Positions 1-8,392 of a DNA stretch of 37,181 nucleotides are shown in pieces. The stretch spans positions 1 to 37,181 of the forward strand of contig JACRHB010000179.1 in the NCBI GenBank assembly GCA_016217725.1, given 5' to 3'. This DNA is from Nitrospirota bacterium (GTDB taxonomy: Bacteria > Nitrospirota > Thermodesulfovibrionia > UBA6902). The stretch's first letter is position 1. Every line of letters begins with the position of its first letter. Made by a program: the position numbers and the translations under genes. The notes beneath the pieces are model-generated. The model had not been told where the DNA came from. It saw only the letters and a program-made list of their open reading frames with translations, and did no database searches.

Positions 1-2
1 TA

Positions 3-119
3 CAGAAACATCTCGATCTGAAAATCACCCTGCCGATGAGAGGCGCGCAACTGTCATTTAACGTTGCAATGGCCTGCGCGATCTTTTGCCATGAGATCGC
101 GAAGCAGAGGGGCAGGTAA
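3..119 (+). CDS. C-terminal end of a SpoU/TrmH-family RNA 2'-O-methyltransferase (partial, 5' end outside the window)
   Basis: Reading from base 3 gives an open frame of 38 codons that ends in TAA at 117-119. The peptide contains ITLPMRGAQLSFNVAMACAI followed by a helix ending in KQRGR. This matches the last conserved motif of SpoU (SPOUT-fold) RNA ribose methyltransferases, a Pro-Met-x-Gly stretch, a Ser/Asn-Val-Ala cofactor loop and a closing helix of the IxxYExxRQR type. Family knowledge says these enzymes methylate rRNA or tRNA ribose using AdoMet bound in a trefoil knot. Only the C-terminus is visible, so the substrate cannot be named (RlmB, TrmH and TrmL types all end this way). The gene converges on the receiver gene that ends at 137. 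Confidence 0.68.
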   Translation, partial: QKHLDLKITLPMRGAQLSFNVAMACAIFCHEIAKQRGR

Positions 120-136
120 TTAAGAGAGCCGCCGGC

Positions 137-607
137 TTACCCCTTCGTCTCGACATAATCCTGAGCCGGCAACTGTACGATCTTGAACCAGTATATCGAC
201 AGCGCCTTCATCACTTCCACCAGGCCTTCGAAAGATACCGGCTTTATGATGTATGAGTTTACTCCGAGATTGTAAGAGCGGAAGATGTCTTCGTCGGCTT
301 TTGACGTTGTCATTACCACGATCGGTATCTGCCTTAAATCAGGATCGGACTTGATCTCTCTCAAGGCCTCGCGGCCGTCTTTCCTGGGCATGTTGAGATC
401 AAGCAGGATGAGGCCGGGCCGTGGAGCGCTGCCTCCGTCCGAGTATTTCCCCCGGTGATAAAGATAGTCCATCAGCTCTTCGCCGTCAACTACAAACCGC
501 AGGTCATTTGCCAGCCGGGCCTCCTGTAAGGCCTCCTTTGCCATAAAGCGATCGTCCTCGTCGTCGTCGGCCATGAGAATAGTTATGGTTTTTTCCACGT
601 CATCCAT
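137..607 (-). CDS. Stand-alone response regulator receiver (Rcp1-like)
   Basis: This 156-residue protein is a single REC domain. It has the acidic cluster ADDDEDD near residues 13-19, the phosphoacceptor Asp70 in LLDLNMP, the Thr/Ser switch in VVMTTS and the conserved Lys in YIIKP. The long insert before the acceptor strand (YLYHRGKYSDGG) is typical of Rcp1-like receivers that work with phytochrome-type kinases. No output domain follows, so it probably passes phosphate or binds a partner protein. Its ATG overlaps the 3' end of the GGDEF-EAL gene by 8 bases, and an AAGGAGG ribosome site sits just upstream inside that gene. It is therefore the last gene of a three-gene operon with the kinase. 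Confidence 0.93.
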   Translation of the reverse strand: MDDVEKTITILMADDDEDDRFMAKEALQEARLANDLRFVVDGEELMDYLYHRGKYSDGGSAPRPGLILLDLNMPRKDGREALREIKSDPDLRQIPIVVMTTSKADEDIFRSYNLGVNSYIIKPVSFEGLVEVMKALSIYWFKIVQLPAQDYVETKG

Positions 608-2375
608 TATTTAACGCCTCCTTTTTCAAAAATTCGAATATCGAAATTCCGCCCCCCTGCTTCTCCGCCTGAAGCAGCTTTGAAATCTCTTCAGGCGGCA
701 AAGGGTGACTGAACAGATAGCCCTGTATTACATCGCATCCCTGTTTGGATAAGAACTCAAGCTGCGCTTCCGTTTCAACGCCCTCTGCGATGATCTTCAA
801 TCTCAGGCTGTGCGCCATTGAGATGATGGCCCGGACAATGGCGGCATCGTCGGGATCGGTGGTGATGTCCCTGACAAATGAACGGTCGATCTTTATGGCA
901 TGTATCGGGAAGCGCTTCAGGTAACTTAGAGACGAATAGCCGGTGCCGAAATCGTCTATCGTGATACGCACCCCCATTTCAGCAAGCTCATGCAGCAAGG
1001 CAAAGGCGGTCTCCGTCTTTTGCATTATCGTGCTTTCGGTGAGCTCAAGTATCAGGTCCTGCGGCCTTAGTCCGGATTCATGCAATATCCCGGACAATAT
1101 CTTTATGAATTCCTTTTGCTGAAACTGCAGGCTCGACATATTTACTGAAACAGGTATTGTTTTAAAACCCTCTTCCTGCCAGGCCTTGTTCTGTTTACAC
1201 GCGGTTTTCAGCACCCACTCGCTGATCGGGATGATGATGCCCGTTTCTTCAGCCAGCGCTATAAACTTCGAGGGCAGAATTATTTTTCCGTCAGACTGCC
1301 GCCAGCGGATCAAGGCCTCCATACCCGTTATTGCGCCGATGTTGGCGTTTATCTGCGGCTGATAGTAAAGGAGCAGCTCGTCCCGCTCCAATGCCTTGCG
1401 CAGCTCGTTCTCCAGGGTAAGCCTTTCAAAGGCGGCGGCGTTCATGTACTGCTTGTAATACTGATAGTTGTTCTTGCCGCGATCCTTTGCGTTGTACATC
1501 GCTGCGTCGGCGTTTTTCAGGAGGCTGTCGACGTCTTCTCCGTCCTCGGGGAAGACAGCGATCCCGATACTGGAAGTAATAAAAATCTCGTAGCCGTCCA
1601 GTTTGAAGGGACTGGAAACGGCGTCTATTATGCGCTGCGCCACTCTTGCCGCGTCCGCGGCTTCGTTGATCACATTCAGCAGGACGGTAAACTCATCCCC
1701 TCCCAGACGCGCAAAAAGGTCCGGAACATTCCTCGTGACCGAATCGCATTTTCTCATTATCGCAGACAGGCGCTCCGCAATATTTTTTAACAGCTTGTCG
1801 CCCATGAAGTGGCCGAAGGTGTCATTGATGCGCTTAAAGTTGTCAATATCGAGAAACAGCACCGCGGACATGTGCCGATGGCGGTCGGCATTGGCAATTG
1901 TCAGCCTGAGCCGGTCCTGGAACAGGATGCGGTTGGGCAGGCTCGTAAGGCTGTCGTAAAAGGCCATGTGATAAATGCGCTCCTCGCTCCGTTTCCGCTC
2001 AATGGCATAACGGATGGAGCGCTCAAGCAGGGGAGCGCTTATCTCTCCTTTGACCAGGTAATCGGCGGCGCCCGCCTTCATCGCCTTCAGGTCCGTTTCA
2101 TGATCTCCCTCGCCGGTCAATAATATGAACGGCGTTCTGCAGCCCCGGCATGAGGCCTTTTGTAAAATATCCAGTCCCGTGTGTGCGCCGAGCCGGTAAT
2201 CGAGAAGATAAACGTCATACATATTCTCACAGATCTTCCCTACGGCCTCCTCATAAGAGGATATCCAGTGAAGCGTATGCTTAAGGTTTTTGGCTTCGGA
2301 TAAAAGATCGCGTGTGACAACATAGTCGTCTTCGTCGTCGTCGATAAGCAATATCTTTATCTCTTTGTTATTCAT
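600..2375 (-). CDS. Response regulator with REC, GGDEF and EAL domains (c-di-GMP turnover)
   Basis: Domains in order are REC (about residues 5-125, acceptor Asp59 in YLLDYRLG), GGDEF (about 140-305, intact GGDEF signature) and EAL (about 320-575, intact EAL in GMEALIRW plus DDFGTGYSSL and EGVET). Both catalytic signatures are kept, so the protein could both make and break cyclic di-GMP. I see no RxxD inhibitory site at the usual place before GGDEF, where the segment is a few residues longer than normal. I chose the ATG at 2375 (MNNKEI). An ATG six codons upstream at 2393 is possible, but the 2375 start gives an 8-base overlap with the kinase stop, the same geometry as at the next junction. 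This suggests translational coupling. The kinase just upstream is the likely phosphodonor. Confidence 0.95.
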   Translation of the reverse strand: MNNKEIKILLIDDDEDDYVVTRDLLSEAKNLKHTLHWISSYEEAVGKICENMYDVYLLDYRLGAHTGLDILQKASCRGCRTPFILLTGEGDHETDLKAMKAGAADYLVKGEISAPLLERSIRYAIERKRSEERIYHMAFYDSLTSLPNRILFQDRLRLTIANADRHRHMSAVLFLDIDNFKRINDTFGHFMGDKLLKNIAERLSAIMRKCDSVTRNVPDLFARLGGDEFTVLLNVINEAADAARVAQRIIDAVSSPFKLDGYEIFITSSIGIAVFPEDGEDVDSLLKNADAAMYNAKDRGKNNYQYYKQYMNAAAFERLTLENELRKALERDELLLYYQPQINANIGAITGMEALIRWRQSDGKIILPSKFIALAEETGIIIPISEWVLKTACKQNKAWQEEGFKTIPVSVNMSSLQFQQKEFIKILSGILHESGLRPQDLILELTESTIMQKTETAFALLHELAEMGVRITIDDFGTGYSSLSYLKRFPIHAIKIDRSFVRDITTDPDDAAIVRAIISMAHSLRLKIIAEGVETEAQLEFLSKQGCDVIQGYLFSHPLPPEEISKLLQAEKQGGGISIFEFLKKEALNNG

Positions 2376-3855
2376 ATGCTGTGTCCGCTGCATACATATC
2401 CGGAGCTGCTTCCTGCGGCCCGGCGGCAGGCAGGGTGAATATGAACCTGGCGCCCTGTCCCGGGGCGCTCTTTGCGGTGATATTACCTCCGTGCCGCATT
2501 ACAATCTTGCGGCAGACGGAAAGGCCTATGCCGGAGCCTTCGAAGTCGTTTCTCCCGTGCAGTCTCTGAAACACGCCGAAAATCCTGTCCAGGTATTTTT
2601 CGTCAAATCCTATGCCGTTGTCTTCAACGGTGATCTCATACAGTCCTTTATCGGATGCGCCGTTTCCATTTCCGTCGGCCGGTCTGCACGATATCTTTAC
2701 GACCGGCGGCTCGTCTTTTTTATTGAACTTCAGCGCATTGCCGATAAGGTTTTGGAACAACTGCCTCATTTGATGCGGGTCCGCGCTTACTACAGGCAGT
2801 TTATCGAGATCAACTATCTGCCCTCCCGTCTCCTGGATGCGCACTTCAAGGTCGGACAATACCTCCTTGACCACCGAGGGGAGATCGACAGGCGCAAAGG
2901 GCTGGGCCTTGGTCGTTACACGCGAATACATCAACAGGCTCTGGATAAGGCTTTGCATGCGAACGGCGGCATTGCGCATTCTATTCAAATAATCGCGGCC
3001 CTGGTCATCCAGCTTGTCCGTGTATTTGGATTGCAGGCGGTTTCCGAAGGCCATGATCTTTCTCAGGGGCTCCTGCAGGTCATGAGAGGCGATATGCGCA
3101 AAGTCCTGCAGCTCGCGGTTGCTCTGCTCCAGTTTTATCAACATGGATTGTAATTCTTCCTCCTGTTTTTTACGCTCGGTTATATCTTTTCCTACGACGA
3201 CCAGATCGTATCCCGTTCCCTCCCGGTCCGTCAGCAGGGAGCCTGAGATCATGACCTGTATCTGCTTTTGAGATTTAGCGACATAAGTTGATGTGAAATT
3301 CTCAAGGCGCTGCCGGTGCGTTGATTCGTAGCGTATTTTTCTGATGTCTCCTTCTCCCGTCTCTTCTCCGAAAAGGAGCCCCGCCGGCTTGCCGATAATT
3401 TCGTCCTTTGAGTACCCGAGCATGTCAAGGGTTGCCGAGTTTGCCGTTTTGATCCTGCCTTCTTCGTCGACGATGACAATGGAGTCGCTTATGGACCGGA
3501 AGACGTTTTCCACATAATCTTTGGAGATAAGAATGGTTGACAGGTTTGAGGTCATTTTATTGAAGGCTTCAACGAGAGTGATTATTTCTTTTTCTTTTAC
3601 CCTGACGTCATTGATCCCGGAGAGATTTCCTCTGGCCACCGCGTTTGAGGCTGCCGCGAGCTTTGCAAGCGGGGCGGTGATATTTGACGCCAGTACCTTA
3701 GCCCCCAGGGCTGCAAAGATGAATATAAAGGCAAGAATGAAAAATGCATAGTCCTTCAATATCACGTAGTGGCCTGATATCGCCGCAGCCAGCGCCGCGA
3801 CTGCCGCCGTGATCAAATGTGACGCAAGGACTTTGCTCTTTACTGATTTAAACAT
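2368..3855 (-). CDS. Membrane sensor histidine kinase (HAMP-PAS-HisKA-HATPase)
   Basis: The 495-residue protein starts with two hydrophobic segments (about 10-30 and 36-55) separated by only a few residues, so there is almost no periplasmic sensor loop. A HAMP domain (about 55-110), a PAS domain (about 115-230) and a phytochrome-type dimerisation domain follow, with phosphoacceptor His in SHDLQEPLRK. The ATPase domain has the N box (NLIGNALKFN), G1 (DNGIGF) and G2 (GSGIGLSV). The signal is therefore probably read in the PAS domain or the membrane. It is the first gene of an operon whose next two genes encode a REC-GGDEF-EAL protein and a receiver, so it probably controls c-di-GMP level. Confidence 0.94.
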   Translation of the reverse strand: MFKSVKSKVLASHLITAAVAALAAAISGHYVILKDYAFFILAFIFIFAALGAKVLASNITAPLAKLAAASNAVARGNLSGINDVRVKEKEIITLVEAFNKMTSNLSTILISKDYVENVFRSISDSIVIVDEEGRIKTANSATLDMLGYSKDEIIGKPAGLLFGEETGEGDIRKIRYESTHRQRLENFTSTYVAKSQKQIQVMISGSLLTDREGTGYDLVVVGKDITERKKQEEELQSMLIKLEQSNRELQDFAHIASHDLQEPLRKIMAFGNRLQSKYTDKLDDQGRDYLNRMRNAAVRMQSLIQSLLMYSRVTTKAQPFAPVDLPSVVKEVLSDLEVRIQETGGQIVDLDKLPVVSADPHQMRQLFQNLIGNALKFNKKDEPPVVKISCRPADGNGNGASDKGLYEITVEDNGIGFDEKYLDRIFGVFQRLHGRNDFEGSGIGLSVCRKIVMRHGGNITAKSAPGQGARFIFTLPAAGPQEAAPDMYAADTAYE

Positions 3856-3892
3856 TTGCCCCCAAATAGATGCCCTCTAAATTTATCTATTC

Positions 3893-3916
3893 AAAAAGGC
3901 CTGTCAGCCCGGGCCT
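3893..3916 (-). terminator. Likely intrinsic terminator after the two-CW/cNMP/rhodanese gene
   Basis: On the minus strand AGGCC and GGCCT form a short GC stem around a ten-base loop and are followed by TTTTT. It lies between the gene ending at 4053 and the kinase start at 3855, so it would separate the two transcription units. The stem is only 5 bp, so it is not certain. Confidence 0.45.
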
Positions 3917-4052
3917 AATATAAATCACGTTTAAGCAGATAAGCTTAATTGCAAATACCAGCCACCTCTTCACTTCTCCTAATGAAGCGTACTTATTACT
4001 ATCGGAAAAAAGAGGAAAAACTTTAGATGACATGGAAGTTTCAACGGCGGTC

Positions 4053-5546
4053 TTAGGGTTTGTCATTTTTCAGGATATTATTTGAGACCATAAGCCCTTC
4101 TTTCTCATAGGGCCACTTAATGATGCCGCCTTCTAAATCTACCACTTCTTCAAAATTATTCTGTTTAAGTATCATCGCCGCAACTTTACTGCGATTAGCC
4201 GAACGGCAATAGATAATATATTTGAATCCGGGGCTTAATTCATGCACCCGAGCGCGAAGCTCAATAAGAGGGATTAAAATTGCGCCGGGGATGCGCACCT
4301 CCTCATATTCCTCGAGATATCGAACGTCGAGCAGACGATAACCGCTTTCCAGCATGCTCATGGCAACCCTTGCATTGACGGAAGTGACCAGGGGCTTTTT
4401 TATCAACTCATGGAAATCATCCTTGTTTAATACAAGAACGCTTCCGTCTTCAAGCATGCATACTCTTTCACTGCGCGTCCTCCCCGAGATCAAGGCTTCT
4501 TCTCCAAAGGCGTCGCCGACACTTAGCTCCACCACTTTCCTTTCTCCTTCGCTCGGGTTTTCTATTTGAAAAACCTCTGCCCTGCCTTCCGTAATTATGT
4601 AATATGCATTGCCGGGCTCGCCTATTGAAATGACATTCTCTCCCTTTTTCAGCTTTCTCAGACGCATTCGTCTGAAAGCGGATTCGATACAGTAATAAGG
4701 CAGACGGCGAAAAATAAGCGAGTTCCTTATAAGGCCGATGCGTTCAAAGATCTCAGTCGTTACGTCCTCAATAGTGTTGAAAGTATCGTCCCAGGAAATA
4801 ATATCATCGAGCGTTTCCCGGTCTGCAATACAGACAATCGAGAAGTCATTTGCCACAAGTGTCGACGTGCCGGGCGCAGAGGACAGCAGCATGGGCCTGA
4901 TCCGCGTATCGGCGGGTCCGATGAGCGACCTGATCGCCCCGCTTTGAATAACCTCCAGGCTTCCTCTAAGCAGATATAAGCAATTATGCCCCTTATCGCT
5001 TCTGGCCTGGAATATCTCTCCTTTGCGCAGCTCGAGGAATCTGACGAGGTTTATGACTTCCATGACGCGATTTTCCGAGAGCTTATTAAACGGGAAATAG
5101 TTCATGCAGAGGTTTGCAATTAAATTATTGATCTTTGTGCTCGTTAATTTTACGGCGTTGATTTGCTGCCGGTCTCTTAAATTTTTCCCTATATAACTAT
5201 CAAATGATGCGATGCTCATCCGCCCGCTGAATTCATCTTTCAACATACCGTAGAATTCACAGCCGCTGCAGTTCTTCTCTTTTTCCGTATATGTTCCCTG
5301 AAGCCTGTTATCACAGAAGGTGCCCGTTACAAAGGCACAAGCCCGGCCCGCGTTCTTGCCCCCGAGAAAACCGTCGGCGGCAGTATAAATTGAAGCGGGG
5401 CATACTCCGTATTCGTGGATATTTTGTCCTCCCGGCTCCCTGCCGCATTTCTTGAATTCCCAGCAGTTCGGTTTTTGCCGCTTTTCCGTTTCCGGCTCGT
5501 CTTTTGAAATGGAGGGTTGTTCAAGCAGCTCGGATTCTTTATTCAT
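4053..5546 (-). CDS. Two-CW zinc-type domain + two cyclic-nucleotide-binding domains + rhodanese fusion protein
   Basis: The 497-residue protein begins with a charged tail, then a Cys-rich two-CW type domain (about 28-108: NCWEFKKCG, GVCPA, GKNAGRACAF, GTFCDN, CSGCEFYG). Two CAP_ED-like domains follow. The first (about 150-250) is degenerate. The second (about 285-395) keeps the FGEEALISGRTRSERV phosphate-binding cassette with its Glu and Arg. A rhodanese domain (about 395-490) ends the protein and keeps an active-site-like loop, YCRSANRS, with its Cys. There is no DNA-binding helix-turn-helix, so this is not a CRP-type regulator. I infer a cytoplasmic sensor that couples nucleotide binding to sulfur or redox chemistry. 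It lies divergent from the RNA methyltransferase gene. Confidence 0.85.
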   Translation of the reverse strand: MNKESELLEQPSISKDEPETEKRQKPNCWEFKKCGREPGGQNIHEYGVCPASIYTAADGFLGGKNAGRACAFVTGTFCDNRLQGTYTEKEKNCSGCEFYGMLKDEFSGRMSIASFDSYIGKNLRDRQQINAVKLTSTKINNLIANLCMNYFPFNKLSENRVMEVINLVRFLELRKGEIFQARSDKGHNCLYLLRGSLEVIQSGAIRSLIGPADTRIRPMLLSSAPGTSTLVANDFSIVCIADRETLDDIISWDDTFNTIEDVTTEIFERIGLIRNSLIFRRLPYYCIESAFRRMRLRKLKKGENVISIGEPGNAYYIITEGRAEVFQIENPSEGERKVVELSVGDAFGEEALISGRTRSERVCMLEDGSVLVLNKDDFHELIKKPLVTSVNARVAMSMLESGYRLLDVRYLEEYEEVRIPGAILIPLIELRARVHELSPGFKYIIYCRSANRSKVAAMILKQNNFEEVVDLEGGIIKWPYEKEGLMVSNNILKNDKP

Positions 5547-5635
5547 TACCTTTTCCGTCCCCTTTATTTCGGATGAATTTTAATCCGACTTTAATACGGT
5601 TGCACTTTTTTTGATCTTTACGGAAAATATCATCT

Positions 5636-6775
5636 ATGTATGAATATCGGAAAGACAAGCGTTACTTCGCTCAGATCGCTGAGGGGATAAAAGAGCTTGG
5701 GGCGCAGGAGCTGTCGGAGCTCGGCGCCCGGGACCCCGGCCTCGAATACGGGGGGATTTATTTTAACGCCGCCAAAGAAGCGCTTTACCGGATCAATTAT
5801 TCCGCAAGACTCGCTTCAAGGATACTTGCGCCTCTTGCGACGTTTAAATGCCGCACTCCCGAGCAATTGTATAAAAAAGCGAAAGAGATAAACTGGGCGG
5901 ATTTTATTTCCGTTAAAAACACTTTCGCGGTTTTCGGCAATGTATCAAACAGCGGGATAACCAATTCGCATTATGCGTCTCTGTGTTTAAAAGACGGGAT
6001 CGTTGATTCCTTCAGGGAAACAACAGGTAAGCGGCCTGATATTGACTCAAGAGACCCGGACCTATGGCTGAGCGTTTACATAAGAAATGATACGGCGGTC
6101 CTAAGCCTCGATACCTCCGGAGGCTCCCTCCACAGGAGGGGCTACAGAAAAGATTCGGTATCCGCTCCGATGCAGGAGACGGTCGCCGCAGCGATCATAC
6201 GATATGCGCAATGGAGCGGCGAGGCCCCGCTCTATGACCCTATGTGCGGCTCCGGCACTTTGCTCTGTGAAGCGCTGATGCATTACTGCCGGATCCCTTC
6301 AGGTTTTTCCCGCGCGCGCTTCGGGTTTGAATTCCTTCCCGACTTCGACAAATTGTTGTGGAAGAAAGTAAAAAAAGAGCAGGACCGGCAAATAAGGGAA
6401 TTGCCCGGGGGACTTATCTCCGGAAGCGACGTTTCGCCTGAGGCTGTTGAGATTGCAAGGACGAATATACGCTGTTTGCCGCATGGAGAAAAAATAAAAC
6501 TTGAAGCGCTCGATTTCAGAGAGAGTGAAGGCCTGCGCAGCGGGGTCATCGTAACAAATCCTCCTTACGGCATCCGCACGGGCGACAGGGGAAAACTTGA
6601 CGGCTTTTATAAAGCTCTCGGAGATTTCCTGAAGCGGAGCTGCAAAGGCTCCACCGCCTATATTTATTTCGGCGAGCGGGATTTCATCAAAAGAGTAGGC
6701 CTGAAACCGGCCTGGAGAAAACCGTTGAAGGCAGGCGGCCTCGATGGAAGACTTGTGAAGTATGAGATGTTTTAG
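5636..6775 (+). CDS. THUMP-domain class I RNA methyltransferase (RlmL/Trm14-like, COG0116 type)
   Basis: The 379-residue protein has an N-terminal THUMP-type RNA-binding region (about 1-155) and a Rossmann methyltransferase domain. The AdoMet loop is DPMCGSGTLLCEA (near 200-212) and the catalytic motif IV is TNPPYG (near 305-310). NPPY is the signature of enzymes that methylate exocyclic amino groups, and in this family the target is N2 of guanosine in rRNA or tRNA. It lacks the second methyltransferase domain of enterobacterial RlmKL. A weak sigma-70-like pair (TTGCAC at 5600, GAAAAT at 5623) lies just before the start. The substrate cannot be decided from sequence alone. Confidence 0.88.
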   Translation: MYEYRKDKRYFAQIAEGIKELGAQELSELGARDPGLEYGGIYFNAAKEALYRINYSARLASRILAPLATFKCRTPEQLYKKAKEINWADFISVKNTFAVFGNVSNSGITNSHYASLCLKDGIVDSFRETTGKRPDIDSRDPDLWLSVYIRNDTAVLSLDTSGGSLHRRGYRKDSVSAPMQETVAAAIIRYAQWSGEAPLYDPMCGSGTLLCEALMHYCRIPSGFSRARFGFEFLPDFDKLLWKKVKKEQDRQIRELPGGLISGSDVSPEAVEIARTNIRCLPHGEKIKLEALDFRESEGLRSGVIVTNPPYGIRTGDRGKLDGFYKALGDFLKRSCKGSTAYIYFGERDFIKRVGLKPAWRKPLKAGGLDGRLVKYEMF

Positions 6776-6928
6776 CAGGCGCTGAAAAACTATTTTTATT
6801 TGTCCGTCATTCCGGCAGTCCTTAAGCCGGAATCTATGGTTCGACAGGCTCACCATGACACCATTGTCACCCTGAGCTTGTCGAAGGGCTGGATTCCCGC
6901 TCATCCCGAAGTGTCGGGAGGGAATGAC
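6773..6928 (+). repeat. Dispersed repeat, long type, copy A (about 127-bp core plus 5' flank)
   Basis: The core at 6802-6928 starts with GTCATTCCGG and ends with GGGAATGAC, so its ends are inverted. Inside are smaller hairpins (CCGG...CCGG and CCCGAAGTGTCGGG). A nearly identical copy on the same strand lies at 33487-33613. The flank TAGCAGG-N2-GCTGAAAAA at 6773-6790 also occurs at 19063-19080 beside another repeat type. Here its TAG is the stop codon of the methyltransferase gene. It has no coding content and resembles a MITE or REP-like element. Confidence 0.8.
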
Positions 6929-6951
6929 GCCTTTTGAATATTTCATGATAG

Positions 6952-7185
6952 TTATAAACAAACAGGGTGCGGGATTTCATGTCCCGCGTGATTTACGGTC
7001 CGAACCTGCACGACTACCGCCGGCAGCTTTGCATTTTCATAGATGTCGATGTATCTCGTCGGCCTCGCATTGACTTCGAGAGTGACTGACGATTTCAGGA
7101 AATCAGGGTCCGCTTTTTTTGCCGCTGCTGAATAAGAAACAAGCGAGACGGCTAAAAACAGAATGAATGTAAAAAATAATTGCAT
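6952..7185 (-). CDS. Small exported protein of unknown function, possibly a remnant
   Basis: The 77-residue product starts with a hydrophobic segment (FFTFILFLAVSLVSYSA) followed by AAAKK, which looks like a Sec signal peptide with cleavage near residue 21. The mature part is about 55 residues and ends with VNHAGHEIPHPVCL. The AGHxxP stretch recalls a motif seen late in some multiheme cytochromes, but no heme motif is present. I do not recognise the family. The start has no clear ribosome binding site, and the gene is flanked by dispersed repeats on both sides, so it may be a decayed piece of a larger gene. Confidence 0.5.
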   Translation of the reverse strand: MQLFFTFILFLAVSLVSYSAAAKKADPDFLKSSVTLEVNARPTRYIDIYENAKLPAVVVQVRTVNHAGHEIPHPVCL

Positions 7186-7214
7186 GTCTTAGACCGATTT
7201 TGGAAACTTTCCGT

Positions 7215-7320
7215 TGTCATTCTGAGCGGAGCGAAGAATCTCGATTCGTTAATAAATCAGGAGATTCTTCGTCGCTTCGCTCCTCAGAATGACAGCGCCT
7301 CCCGTAACTGAAATGTTACA
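7215..7320 (+). repeat. Dispersed palindromic repeat, TGTCATTCTGAG type, copy 1
   Basis: An 80-bp element (7215-7294) runs from TGTCATTCTGAG to CTCAGAATGACA. Its two halves are inverted copies containing GCGAAGAATCTC-like sequence, so the whole can fold into one long hairpin. The next 26 bases, ending in GTAACTGAAATGTTAC, are also shared with the inverted copy at 36735-36841. It lies just upstream of the ribosomal operon promoter and contains no ORF. Confidence 0.85.
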
Positions 7321-7420
7321 GTTTTTTATGCTTTTTCAAACAAATTGTAGTGCCTTTTTATCGACATGTAAATAAATTTTTGATGCGCCGTTTTTTCTTT
7401 TATTTTTTTCTAACCCCCTA

Positions 7421-7449
7421 TTGACAAAAAATTTTGTCCCTGATAAACT
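7421..7449 (+). promoter_or_regulatory. Sigma-70-like promoter of the ribosomal superoperon
   Basis: A perfect TTGACA (7421-7426) is followed after 17 bases by TAAACT (7444-7449), preceded by TG to give an extended -10 (TGaTAAACT). The upstream 60 bases are very rich in A and T runs, as expected for an UP element. Transcription would start near 7456, about 64 bases before rpsL. No other promoter this good is visible in the cluster. Confidence 0.72.
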
Positions 7450-7519
7450 CCTAAGGTTTCCCCATCGATGGAGGAATACTGTTAAAAATTGACTATATTA
7501 CGGTATAAACGGAGGAAAG

Positions 7520-7891
7520 TTGCCGACAGTCGCACAATTGGTAAAAAACAACAGGAAGCTGATGCCCAACAGGACCAAGAGTCCCGCGCTTATGCAGTGT
7601 CCGCAGAGAAGGGGCGTGTGCACGAGAGTCTACACGACAACTCCGAAGAAACCGAATTCCGCATTAAGAAAAGTAGCAAGAGTAAGGTTGACAAACAAGA
7701 TGGAAGTTACCGCTTATATCCCCGGAGTAGGCCACAACCTGCAGGAGCATTCGATTGTCCTGATAAGGGGCGGTAGGGTTAAGGACCTTCCAGGAGTCAG
7801 ATATCACATTGTTCGGGGCGCGCTTGACACCCTCGGCGTTGCAGAGCGCAGACGGGGACGTTCAAAGTACGGCGCCAAGAGACCAAAATAA
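7520..7891 (+). CDS. rpsL: 30S ribosomal protein S12
   Basis: The 123-residue protein has the S12 landmarks [11 protein letters not shown] and [15 protein letters not shown]. Lys at both streptomycin-site positions (PKKPNSA and GGRVKDLPG) is the ordinary sensitive type. S12 sits at the decoding centre and monitors codon pairing. The start is TTG at 7520, chosen because GGAGGA lies three bases upstream and the protein then begins PTVAQL as in all homologues. It is the first gene of the superoperon. rpoBC, which often lies just upstream, is not here. Confidence 0.98.
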   Translation: MPTVAQLVKNNRKLMPNRTKSPALMQCPQRRGVCTRVYTTTPKKPNSALRKVARVRLTNKMEVTAYIPGVGHNLQEHSIVLIRGGRVKDLPGVRYHIVRGALDTLGVAERRRGRSKYGAKRPK

Positions 7892-7904
7892 TAAGGGTAA
7901 TAAT

Positions 7905-8375
7905 ATGCCGAGAAGAAGAGTTGTAACAAACAGAGAGATATTGCCGGATCCTATTTATAACAGTAAGGTCGTGAGCAAGTTTATCAGCGCGATCATGGAA
8001 GACGGCAAGAAGGCCGTTGCGGCAAGGATCTGCTACGGATCATTTGATATAATCAAGTCAAAGACGGGGAATGACCCGTTAAAGGTTTTTAAGACGGCGC
8101 TCGAAAACGTCAAGCCCGTTCTTGAAGTCAAGCCGAGACGCGTCGGCGGCGCTACCTATCAGGTGCCCGTCGAGATCAGGCCGCAGAGGAAAATGGCCCT
8201 GGCGTTCAGGTGGATTATAAATTACTCCAAGGCCCGCGGAGAGCGGACCATGAGAGAGAAATTGGCGGCAGAGCTGATGGATGCGGCAAATAATACCGGG
8301 GCTTCCATAAAGAAAAAGGAAGACACCCACAAGATGGCCGAAGCGAACAAGGCTTTTGCACACTACAGATGGTAA
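7905..8375 (+). CDS. rpsG: 30S ribosomal protein S7
   Basis: The 156-residue product begins [16 protein letters not shown] and ends with FAHYRW, as standard S7 does. It binds the 3' major domain of 16S rRNA and starts assembly of the 30S head. The open frame extends upstream into rpsL, but the ATG at 7905 is the family start and leaves a 13-base gap after rpsL. Its last codons overlap a possible upstream ATG of fusA at 8369. Confidence 0.98.
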   Translation: MPRRRVVTNREILPDPIYNSKVVSKFISAIMEDGKKAVAARICYGSFDIIKSKTGNDPLKVFKTALENVKPVLEVKPRRVGGATYQVPVEIRPQRKMALAFRWIINYSKARGERTMREKLAAELMDAANNTGASIKKKEDTHKMAEANKAFAHYRW

Positions 8376-8392
8376 CCAAAGAGGTAGACACA

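Noticed and set aside
2365-3153. 262-codon plus-strand open frame opposite the kinase gene
   Set aside because: The minus strand encodes a kinase with all catalytic boxes, and the antisense peptide has no recognisable features or ribosome site.
6299-6961. 220-codon minus-strand frame over the RNA methyltransferase and the repeat
   Set aside because: It starts in a dispersed repeat and runs antisense to a gene with intact motifs.
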